This document shows, one piece after another, positions 6,960 through 14,242 of a stretch of DNA of 14,242 nucleotides. Every line of letters begins with the position of its first letter. Positions within the stretch are counted from its first letter, which is position 1. The stretch is from Chalciporus piperatus (Eukaryota; Basidiomycota; Agaricomycetes; Boletales; Boletaceae): the NCBI GenBank assembly GCA_038093975.1, contig JBBPTG010000426.1:1-14242 (forward strand), written 5' to 3'. The notes below the pieces were generated by a model, which saw only the letters and a program-made list of their open reading frames with translations, was not told the DNA's origin and did no database searches. A program made the translations under genes and the position numbers.

Positions 6960-8782
6960 CTAGGAATCGCATTCCAGGTGATTCGGCAACTTGCGCTCAG
7001 GAACCTCTGTCAGATTTTCGTATTTTTGGAACAAGGCAGAGAAATTTCCCATGGTCATATTGATTTGGCGTGGGGCGGACAGGTGATTTTTGTGAAAAGC
7101 TTTGACAGCTTTGGGTGCACTTGACAAATGTGCTGCCTTTTCCCATGTACAGTCTGATATGTCCCAGCCTTTCCATTGAACCAGGTACTCTAACTGTCCT
7201 TGTTTCACCTGAGATTTCACTACGTAATCCACCTCGTACTCTTCTTCTCCTTCTTGGTTGACTATTACCGGATCCGGAAGACGGACCGGTTGCCCTTCCA
7301 ACGGTTCTTTACCTGGTTTGACCCGTTTGACATTAACCGTGGGATGGATATGCATGGAATTGGGCAAGTCTAGTGTGACTGCATTGGGAAGGACCTTCGT
7401 GATCTGATAAGGTCCGATCCAGTTCTGCGTCATCTTTTTGGAAGGATAAGGTAATTTGAGGTTGTTCGTGGATAACATAACGAAATCTCCGATTTGATAA
7501 TCTGGAGCTTCGGACTGATGCTTGTCCACTTGCTCTTTCATTCGGATCTGAGTTTCTTCTAATGCCTGCTCAACTTCTTTGTGTGCCTTTCCACATTTCT
7601 CTAAGAATGCACCAGCCGGAGATGAATCGCCTTCGAATCCCATGCATGGGAAGTAGTTTTTTGTGATAGCAAAGGGAATCGTTCCGGTAGCAGTGGAGAG
7701 GGAGGAATTGTGATGGAACTGTGCTATCTTCAACCAATCAGCCCATTCCGTTTGACGTTTAGCCACGTAAGCGCGGAGATACTGCTGGAGTTCTCGGTTC
7801 ATACACTCCGTTTGGCCATCGGTTTGGGGGTGATAAGCGGTTAACAGCTTCTGTTCTATTCCTAGAAGGGTGCAAAGCTGTGAAGTGAACTCCGATGCAA
7901 ATTGCGGTCCTCGATCTGAAACAATCGAAGAGGGAAGTCCGTGTCTACACCAAACATTGTCTCTAAATAGAATAGCTAGTTCTTTCGAAGAAATTGTCTT
8001 TTTACAAGCAATAAACTCGACTTCTTTAGAGAAGCGATCTACAATAACACAAATAGAGTCAAAGCCACGTGATTTAGGAAAACCCGTGGTAAAGTCTATA
8101 GATATATCTTTCTCAGGGTTCTTTTGGAACTGGAAGGGGAATTAATTTGCCAGCTTGTGCAGTTGACTTTCCCTTCGTGAGGGCGCACATCTAACAATGT
8201 TCTACGTAAGTTTTAACATCTTTTGTGACACAAGGCCACGAGAAATAATGAGTAACCAAATGTAAAGTATGTCCTTGGCCACCATGGCCGCCAATAGGGG
8301 AATCATGAAGGATTGTGAGTAATTTAATATGTAAGGAAGTAGGTACAAAAACTTTGTTTTTATCATTTTTAAATACTGTAGACCCCTCGTCAAAAACGAA
8401 GCCATCTACTGTATCATTTTTTATTTTTTCTGATTCGTTTTGTATTTCGTCATAAATAGGAGAAGAAAGGGTAACTGTATTAATAAAAACAGAAGCAGGA
8501 AGTACAGTAATATTCTTGTTATGGTCGGGATCTGCTTCTCCGTGATCTTCTCGATGGGATAAAGCATCAGCCCTTCCATTTGTAGCACCCGGTTTATAAA
8601 TAATAGAGTAATTATACTCTGAGAGCAACACATTCCAATGTGCTTGACGTGGACTCAGAGTTTGGGGAGATTTCCAATATTCGAGATTCTTGTGATCAGT
8701 CCAAATCTCGAAATGTTCTCGACCCATTAGATAATGCCTCCATTCCTGCAAAGCCCGAAGAAGCTCCTTGTCATAAACCGGG
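6960..8782 (-). pseudogene. pol: Ty3/gypsy chromovirus pol, 3' part (RNase H, integrase, chromodomain), disrupted
   Basis: The C-terminal half of a gypsy polyprotein that copies and integrates the element. In reading order, RNase H starts at PVYDKELL (8780-8757), with TDHKNLEYW and ADALSHRE keeping later acidic residues. An integrase HHCC domain follows (HDSPIGGH near 8310; final cysteines near 8194 and 8188). The integrase core has D (8096-8094), D (7916-7914) and E (7808-7806), spaced DD35E. Then come a GPY/F-like region (NWIGPYQITKVLP) and a chromodomain (YEVDYVV...YLVQWKGW...WEKA). Damage: TAG at 8193-8191 between two zinc-binding cysteines, TGA at 8115-8113 and a single-base frameshift near 8110. 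Downstream of that the frame is clean for about 380 codons. RT and Gag are missing because copia inserted at 8782/8783. The residues MTPVQ that precede PVYDKELL in a naive translation are copia LTR sequence. Confidence 0.93.
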
Positions 8783-9021
8783 TGTTGAACTGGTGTCATC
8801 CTAAGCCATAAGGCTATGGACTACCAGAGCAGCAAACTGCGTAGACACAAAGGGAGTTTGTGCTCGCTCACCTGATTGCAACGTTGTGGTTGTGGTTAAA
8901 GAGTTGTATTGACTCAGATCAACTGAGTTTGAATATATAAGTGTACAGTGGTGATTACCTAATCAACTATCGTTTATGGAAACGTAGTGAACTATACACT
9001 ATGAGCGTAATACGTTCAACA
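8783..9021 (-). mobile_element. 3' LTR of the Ty1/copia element
   Basis: 239 bp with 8-bp perfect inverted termini: TGTTGAAC at 8783-8790 and GTTCAACA at 9014-9021. The right end abuts a polypurine tract and the left end abuts gypsy pol exactly where its homology begins. The minus-strand TATA box is TATATA (8939-8934). An inverted repeat ACTCAG/CTGAGT (8912-8928) overlaps a TGACTCA bZIP-type site (8910-8916). A second small hairpin, CCATA/TATGG, is at 8806-8819. The five gypsy bases before it, CCGGG (8778-8782), are the predicted target duplication. Confidence 0.88.
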
Positions 9022-9030
9022 CTCCCCCAT
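9022..9030 (-). other. Polypurine tract of the copia element
   Basis: Minus strand ATGGGGGAG sits immediately before the 3' LTR, 57 nt after the gag-pol stop codon. This is its standard position and confirms the LTR start. Confidence 0.82.
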
Positions 9031-9087
9031 GCTTAGTGTACGCTAGTATATGTGAGCATAGTAAGAATGTATATTCATGCGCACAAA

Positions 9088-12000
9088 CTAATTGGCGCGA
9101 TGTATCACTAGACCAAGGAGTGAACGGAACTTCTCGAATTTGATATAACCCAGATTCTTTGTAAAGATATCTGCAGGGTTTTCATTTCCTTCGATGTAGA
9201 AAAGTTCGACGTGCTTTTCCTCAATTGCATCACGAATAGTGTGATAAGCAATACGTATATGTCTATGCTTTTTCTGATTGACAGGATTTTGCGATAAAAA
9301 TATCGATCCTTGATTGTCGCCACAGAGAGGAACGGGTTTGAGATTATATCCCAATTCACTCAGCATTTGCTTTACACCAATGATTTGGTTGCAGCAATTA
9401 GACAAAGCAATGTATTCAGCTTCAGTGGTGCTGTTCGCTGTATTCTTCTGGAGATGCGAATTCCACATGAAAGCTGCATTCGCAAGTTTCAGGAAATATC
9501 CTGTCTGCGAGCGTGAACGTTCTGGATCAGCTCCGAGATCAGAGTCAGAGAGTCCGATTAAACCAGAACCACTCTTTCCATCGTATACGAGAGCATAGTC
9601 TCGTGTTCCCTTTAGGTACTTCACGATATAGAGTGCTTTATCAAGATGCTCTTGAGTCGGATTTGCCGATTGTCTCGCAAGTTGAGTAACTGCGTAGGCT
9701 ATGTCCGGGCGTGTGCCGAGCATGATGTATAGTAGGGATCCGATGACCACTTGGAAACGCGTCCGTAACACAGGGTCAACATCTTGTGTGTTTTTGATCG
9801 GATAATATCCCTGAGGCAAAGGGGTGCGTGCTGGTTTTGCATCTTGCATACCGCAACGTTCAACCACCTTATCAAGGTAATCGCATTGATCAACAAAGAT
9901 CAAGCGTTTGGATCGGTCTCGACGAATTCTCATGCGGAGAAATTCATTTGTCTCACCGAGATCGCGGCATTCCCATCGTTTCATAAACTTTGCTTTGAGT
10001 TGATCAATCTCAAGCTTGTTGGGACCGCAAAAGAAGGCGTCATCCACATAAACAACGACATAGACTTTGCCGCGTGTGTAGACATAAATGCCTGCGTCTG
10101 AGTAAATCTTTTTAAAGCCTAGTTCCTCCATAGACTTCTTTAATTCGCGCCACCATGTAATACCAGCTTGTTTAAGGCCGTATAGTGCACGTCGAAGCTT
10201 GAGAACTTTGCCGGCTAACTCAGGTGTGGCAAATCCTTCTGGAAATTCCATATAGATTTCTTCTTCCAGTGGACCATATAGATATGCGGAACGCACGTCT
10301 AGTCCAGTGATGTGCCAATCTTCTAGAGCGGCGAGTGCAAGCATCATTCGCACTGTCTCAAATCGGACAACTGGAGAGAAGATCTCATCGTAATCAATTC
10401 CTTCGATCTGGGAAAATCCCTTCGCAACCAATCTGGCGCGTTTATGACCGTCGGTTTTGACGTCAAAGACCCATCGGTTTTTAATGACTTTCCGATTTTT
10501 AGGTCTATCGACTACTTCATACACTTTGCGTTCTTTGAGCATTTGCAATTCTTTCATGCATGCTTCACGCCAAAGCTTCTGTTCGTCGGATGGTAATCGC
10601 TGAATGTCTCTGAAAGACCATTCACGGTGATTGGGTTTTTCCTCTGTGTCATTGATAGCTTTAGCACATAAATAACGTGCCAAGTTTACTCCCCCTTCCC
10701 GGGTTAGTCTTTCAATCTCCGTTTCTGAGTCCTCAGCTGATGCTGTTTCAGGAGCGGGTGGCTCAGGAGTTGATGGTAAACCACCGGGAATATTTGGTAC
10801 TTTGGAGGATGATTCTCCAGTGAGTTCCTTCCAGCGTGAGAGTCGTTCCACTTCCTTTACGGTTTTAGTGGGATGTTCGCGTTCGCCGTAGACATTTCCA
10901 GGTCGAAGCGGGATCTTGCGATCACGTTGTGGACGTTCTCTGCGACTTGTACGGTCGCTTTTAGGTGGTAATGCTGGTGGAGCATTGTTCGTCGGTACAC
11001 GACGAGGGGGTGTGACTGGTGCAGGAGGAAGTTCTGCTTCTTCTTCGTCATCATCCGCTGATTCATCATCGCGGGGTATTTCCTCAGGCCGTTGAGGGGG
11101 TGGAACCCGTGGTTGCTCTGGGCGACGGGGGTTCTCATCCTCTGGATCACTATCAGGATGATTAGTGTCTCCATCCTCTTGATTAGCGTCTCCATCTTCT
11201 TGATGATGACGTCTTCGTCTCGGTAGGGATACAGCACGATGAGGTTTTGAATTTGGGCACTTGGGGAATAAATTCTCATCAAAAACTGCGTGTGCAGATG
11301 TGTGAATGGAATTATTAGGTCGCAAAAATTGCATATTGGCTTCGTTCGTAGGAGAAACTCCCAGATAAACCATTAGCTGTGATTTTGGTTGCAACTTTCC
11401 ACCACGAGTGTCTTCGGGAAGATGCACATAGGCACCACATCCGAATACGCGAACGTGATTGAGAGATGAAAGTTCGCCAGTCAGTAACTCTAGTGGTGTT
11501 TTCCAGTTCAGTCTCCTGTTAGGGATTCTGTTATGGAGGTACCGAGCATGTTGAACTGCGAATTCCCAGAATGATGATGGTAAGCAAGCGTGAAGACACA
11601 TCGCTTGTGCCTTGTCCATTAGTGTACGGATATGCCGTTCAGCTCTGCCGTTCTGCTGAGGAGTGTGTGGGGCACTTTGATATATGAGAATTCCTTCATT
11701 TCGAAGCATTTCGTCAAAAGCCTTAGACTTGTATTCTCCTCCAGCATCAGACATCCAGCCTTTTACTTGGCTTTTCCATTGTGTTTGGACCATTTTGATA
11801 AATTGTCGAGTAGCAGGCAGTGCGTCATTTTTGTTTCGCAACGGCTTGATCCAAGACATTGAAGTGAAATCATCATAAAAAACGATGATATATTTATTCC
11901 TATAGTACGATTCCGTTTCAAACGACTTGAGATCCGAGTGAACAAGTTCAAACGGTTCAGTAGCACGTCGTTGAGTAGGCGGGAATGCACGATTAGGTTG

Positions 12001-14242
12001 TTTGCCTAGTTGACAGCCAGGACAAACATGATCATCCGCTGGTATTTCAACTGCAGGGAAATCCTTGAGGTGCTTCTTGGCTGCACGTATGACATCTTTG
12101 GAAGCATGTCCTAAGCGACGATGTAAAACATCATAGTCTGTCACATATAACTTCACAGTTAAGTATTGTTTGGTCGTGACAACATCGGCGCGTATAAAAT
12201 ACATTGTGGAGCCAGGATGTGAGTGGAACTGAAGAATGGTAGCCTTTTTACGGGCATGCCAAAAATCTATCAATGTTCCGTTGCCAGCGAACCGTAGAGT
12301 GATGTCTTGATCTTGGAGTAAAGTGCCCATAGAAATGAGCTTGATGTCCGTCGTGGGCATATAGATGGTAGGGGATAATCTGATGATAGATCCCTTGAAA
12401 TTAACCAAGACAGTGCCTTGACCTTTGATAGGTACTAGACCGTTCGCTGTCTTACATTGCCTAGGGACTTCAAATTCTTTGTATTCCGAAAAATCGGACA
12501 TATCATAAGTGAAGTGAGACGATGCTCCAGAATCAAGGAGCCAAATATCCGACTTGACGTCAGGATCGCTCAACTTAAAGCATTCTTCACATGGATCGAG
12601 ATCGAACATCGACATACACATTGGTACTTCGCTATCTAAGACAGATGACAATATGTACTCTACATACTGCTGTGAATAAGGCAGTTGTGAGTTGTCATCG
12701 CTAAGATGCGAGAGTGAAGAGACAGACCTTTCAGTCATATCATAGTCGAAGTCGAAGTATTCTCCCATGTCCGGGAAGACTTCTCCGATCCTCTCATCGA
12801 GTGGTTGCGACTCGACTTCATCATCGGCGTAAAAACGCTCAATGTAGTCGTCGATATCATATTCCTCCCCCAGAGAGACTATATCCTCTTCCGGTAGAGG
12901 AGCAACCGTGGTAATGAATGGCAGAGCGAAGGTGCCAGGGTCAATCTCACCGAACGTAGACTGCCGACAATGTCCGGGCAAGCGGACAATGGGGTCATTC
13001 GTTGGCGGTGGTGTTGGTGATGGAGACGGAGTCTCCGGCAAACGTGCTTCGAGACGTTCGCGTAAGGTAAGGCGACGAGGAGGGGGCGGAGCGAGAGTTG
13101 TGATGGGAACCTTGTCAGGGAGTTCCACGACAGATGCAAATGGGGTCGAAACGTCGACGCGCTCCATTAAATGGAGGCGCTTGTTGGGCCGTTCTTCAGA
13201 CAATGTGTCCGAAGGTGGGTTTGCCACCTTGTCGAGACGACGAAGCGTCTGGGGAGTTGGCGTGACCAAAATGCGGTGCGCGAGGTCAATGCTGCGCAGG
13301 GTCTGTGGAAAAGCTGGTGGCCCATATTGGGTAGCACCAGAGGAGTGGGCGAGTTGACGAGGGTCGGCGGCGGGCGTGGTGAAGACGGTGGCTGCAGGTG
13401 CGATGACGACGGGAGGGGTGGTGAAGGAAGAGAAGGCGAAGGACACCGAAGCATCGTTGGCATGGGCACGAGACTTGCGAGTCTCGTTCTTTGCCTGACC
13501 TTCTGCGGAACGAGTTCCGCGCTTCTTCTTCTTCTTGCCATTTGAGTTGGCACTCCCTTGACCGTTGTTCGAATTGGCCGGCTGTTGCTGCTGCTGCTGC
13601 GTAAACTGCGGGTCCTGACCTTTCGGCTTGACAGCCGATATCTTGGACGCCTGAGCAGTCTGAGCAGGCTTTGCAGGCGCAGGAGCCTTCGAAGAATTTT
13701 GCTGAGACCAAGCACCGAGAGCGGTTTGCTCAATCTCGTCGAGGGTAAATGGAAGGGCGCCAGCCCGAGTGACGACGCGTGGAGTTCTTACCTCTGTTGC
13801 GCCCGTGCCCGTTATCTCAATTTCCGTAGTTGTAACGTCCTTCAACGAATCTCCGGACTTTGCGTTAAGCAGCTGTAAAAACGTCGACATATAAGGAAGC
13901 ACTTTGATTTTCCTCAACGTCATCAGGATCTGCCAGCGATCCGAGAGAGGGAACTTGTACTGGTCGAATTTCTGGAACGCGGTCCTGAGTTTCGAAAAAG
14001 TCCCAGCCGGGGACTCGTGAAGAGAGAACTTGATGTTCTCGAAGGTGTCGTACTCTTCGTAAACGTTGGCGAAAGTGGGATGGGAGAAGGCATCCTTGAG
14101 GGCGTCCCAAAGGGCCTTGGCGTTGTTCTCCTCCTCCCAGCGACGTTGGAGAGAAGCATTGAGCTTCAAGTAGAGGGAACCGACTGCCTTCTCCGTGTTC
14201 TTAGACCAGTCATCGTCATCCATGTCCGATGTCTTCTGAGTC
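9088..14242 (-). CDS. Ty1/copia Gag-Pol polyprotein, intact frame, 5' end at window edge
   Basis: One frame encodes all functions for particle formation, reverse transcription and integration. Counting from ATG at 14223 (1711 residues), the UBN2-type Gag spans 1-150. A low-complexity linker follows, with Gln (208-214) and Lys (230-234) runs. Protease is at LLDSGA (D564). The zinc-binding pre-integrase has H701, H706, C734 and C737. The integrase core is D764, D826, E862 (DD35E). A Pro/Asp/Glu/Arg-rich linker covers 1000-1150. RT is at 1210-1460 with LDV (D1309) and YVDD (1392-1395). RNase H has D1560 or D1562, E1601 or E1603, D1636 and D1685. There is no stop or frameshift. The frame stays open to the edge, so the true start is probably further upstream. 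No CCHC zinc knuckle is present in Gag. The stop is TAG (9090-9088). Confidence 0.95.
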   Translation of the reverse strand, partial: TQKTSDMDDDDWSKNTEKAVGSLYLKLNASLQRRWEEENNAKALWDALKDAFSHPTFANVYEEYDTFENIKFSLHESPAGTFSKLRTAFQKFDQYKFPLSDRWQILMTLRKIKVLPYMSTFLQLLNAKSGDSLKDVTTTEIEITGTGATEVRTPRVVTRAGALPFTLDEIEQTALGAWSQQNSSKAPAPAKPAQTAQASKISAVKPKGQDPQFTQQQQQQPANSNNGQGSANSNGKKKKKRGTRSAEGQAKNETRKSRAHANDASVSFAFSSFTTPPVVIAPAATVFTTPAADPRQLAHSSGATQYGPPAFPQTLRSIDLAHRILVTPTPQTLRRLDKVANPPSDTLSEERPNKRLHLMERVDVSTPFASVVELPDKVPITTLAPPPPRRLTLRERLEARLPETPSPSPTPPPTNDPIVRLPGHCRQSTFGEIDPGTFALPFITTVAPLPEEDIVSLGEEYDIDDYIERFYADDEVESQPLDERIGEVFPDMGEYFDFDYDMTERSVSSLSHLSDDNSQLPYSQQYVEYILSSVLDSEVPMCMSMFDLDPCEECFKLSDPDVKSDIWLLDSGASSHFTYDMSDFSEYKEFEVPRQCKTANGLVPIKGQGTVLVNFKGSIIRLSPTIYMPTTDIKLISMGTLLQDQDITLRFAGNGTLIDFWHARKKATILQFHSHPGSTMYFIRADVVTTKQYLTVKLYVTDYDVLHRRLGHASKDVIRAAKKHLKDFPAVEIPADDHVCPGCQLGKQPNRAFPPTQRRATEPFELVHSDLKSFETESYYRNKYIIVFYDDFTSMSWIKPLRNKNDALPATRQFIKMVQTQWKSQVKGWMSDAGGEYKSKAFDEMLRNEGILIYQSAPHTPQQNGRAERHIRTLMDKAQAMCLHACLPSSFWEFAVQHARYLHNRIPNRRLNWKTPLELLTGELSSLNHVRVFGCGAYVHLPEDTRGGKLQPKSQLMVYLGVSPTNEANMQFLRPNNSIHTSAHAVFDENLFPKCPNSKPHRAVSLPRRRRHHQEDGDANQEDGDTNHPDSDPEDENPRRPEQPRVPPPQRPEEIPRDDESADDDEEEAELPPAPVTPPRRVPTNNAPPALPPKSDRTSRRERPQRDRKIPLRPGNVYGEREHPTKTVKEVERLSRWKELTGESSSKVPNIPGGLPSTPEPPAPETASAEDSETEIERLTREGGVNLARYLCAKAINDTEEKPNHREWSFRDIQRLPSDEQKLWREACMKELQMLKERKVYEVVDRPKNRKVIKNRWVFDVKTDGHKRARLVAKGFSQIEGIDYDEIFSPVVRFETVRMMLALAALEDWHITGLDVRSAYLYGPLEEEIYMEFPEGFATPELAGKVLKLRRALYGLKQAGITWWRELKKSMEELGFKKIYSDAGIYVYTRGKVYVVVYVDDAFFCGPNKLEIDQLKAKFMKRWECRDLGETNEFLRMRIRRDRSKRLIFVDQCDYLDKVVERCGMQDAKPARTPLPQGYYPIKNTQDVDPVLRTRFQVVIGSLLYIMLGTRPDIAYAVTQLARQSANPTQEHLDKALYIVKYLKGTRDYALVYDGKSGSGLIGLSDSDLGADPERSRSQTGYFLKLANAAFMWNSHLQKNTANSTTEAEYIALSNCCNQIIGVKQMLSELGYNLKPVPLCGDNQGSIFLSQNPVNQKKHRHIRIAYHTIRDAIEEKHVELFYIEGNENPADIFTKNLGYIKFEKFRSLLGLVIHRAN

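Larger units (their letters stand above)
6495..8782 (-). mobile_element. Ty3/gypsy chromovirus, 3' portion, interrupted by copia
   Basis: Composite of pol pseudogene, polypurine tract and 3' LTR. The remainder (Gag, protease, RT, start of RNase H, 5' LTR) should lie beyond the right edge, on the far side of the copia element. The C-terminal chromodomain assigns it to chromoviruses, which are thought to target chromatin carrying specific histone marks. Confidence 0.9.
8783..14242 (-). mobile_element. Ty1/copia retrotransposon, nested in the gypsy element, 5' end off window
   Basis: Order on the minus strand is gag-pol, short 3' leader, polypurine tract, LTR. At least 5460 bp is present. The gene order protease-integrase-RT-RNase H defines copia, as opposed to gypsy. 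The intact coding frame and perfect LTR termini suggest recent insertion; LTR-LTR identity cannot be measured because the 5' LTR is missing. Confidence 0.93.

Noticed and set aside
7870..8145. 91-codon plus-strand frame
   Set aside because: Antisense of the gypsy integrase core containing the DDE motifs.
8202..8633. Additional minus-strand frames of 67 and 70 codons
   Set aside because: Alternative-frame shadows of the gypsy RNase H-integrase coding sequence, which shows clear motifs in the other frame.
8880..9021. Shorter copia LTR starting near 8885
   Set aside because: TG dinucleotides there lack a matching inverted end. TGTTGAAC at 8783 pairs perfectly with GTTCAACA at 9021 and coincides with the start of gypsy homology.
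12908..13733. Several 100-190-codon frames on both strands
   Set aside because: Arg/Ser/Gly-rich shadows of the Gag linker of the copia polyprotein, whose frame is continuous through this region.

Overview
The window is a block of nested transposable elements and their decayed remains, almost certainly from a filamentous fungus and most likely a basidiomycete. I infer this from the single-ORF Ty1/copia polyprotein, the chromodomain-bearing Ty3/gypsy polymerase and the 47-nt intron-like segments. No host housekeeping gene is recognisable. Nearly all clear coding sequence is on the minus strand and belongs to retrotransposons.

Right part (8783-14242): a Ty1/copia element reading leftward. It has a 239-bp 3' LTR (8783-9021) with 8-bp terminal inverted repeats, a polypurine tract beside it, and one uninterrupted Gag-Pol frame of at least 1711 codons that runs off the right edge. 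All protease, integrase, RT and RNase H motifs are intact, so it looks young. Its 5' LTR lies outside the window.

Middle (6495-8782): the 3' half of a Ty3/gypsy chromovirus, also leftward. It comprises part of RNase H, the integrase and a C-terminal chromodomain, then a stop codon touching the polypurine tract and a 454-bp 3' LTR. The copia element sits inside this element, splitting RNase H just before the conserved PVYDKELL motif. The gypsy frame also carries two stop codons and a frameshift.

Left part (1-6494): no convincing intact gene. It holds a solo LTR of the same gypsy family (2009-2462) with a perfect 5-bp target duplication. It also holds three further LTR-like promoter blocks (1-439, about 792-1568, about 5700-6270) that share a TATA module with the gypsy LTR, and a 10-bp-periodic TGAGTCA array. 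Other features are a pair of 46-bp inverted arms in a CAACTGG-rich segment, G-rich minisatellites, a tandem unit containing three equal-length intron-like segments, a T-rich TACAC tract and a tRNA-like sequence with an encoded CCA end.

Logic of the region: repeated leftward insertions. The gypsy family inserted at least twice, and one copy collapsed to a solo LTR. The other was later broken by the copia element. The most unusual observations are the phased bZIP-type site array upstream of an LTR TATA box, the mosaic divergence between the two gypsy LTRs, the CCA-bearing tRNA-like sequence and the triplicated 47-nt intron-like units.
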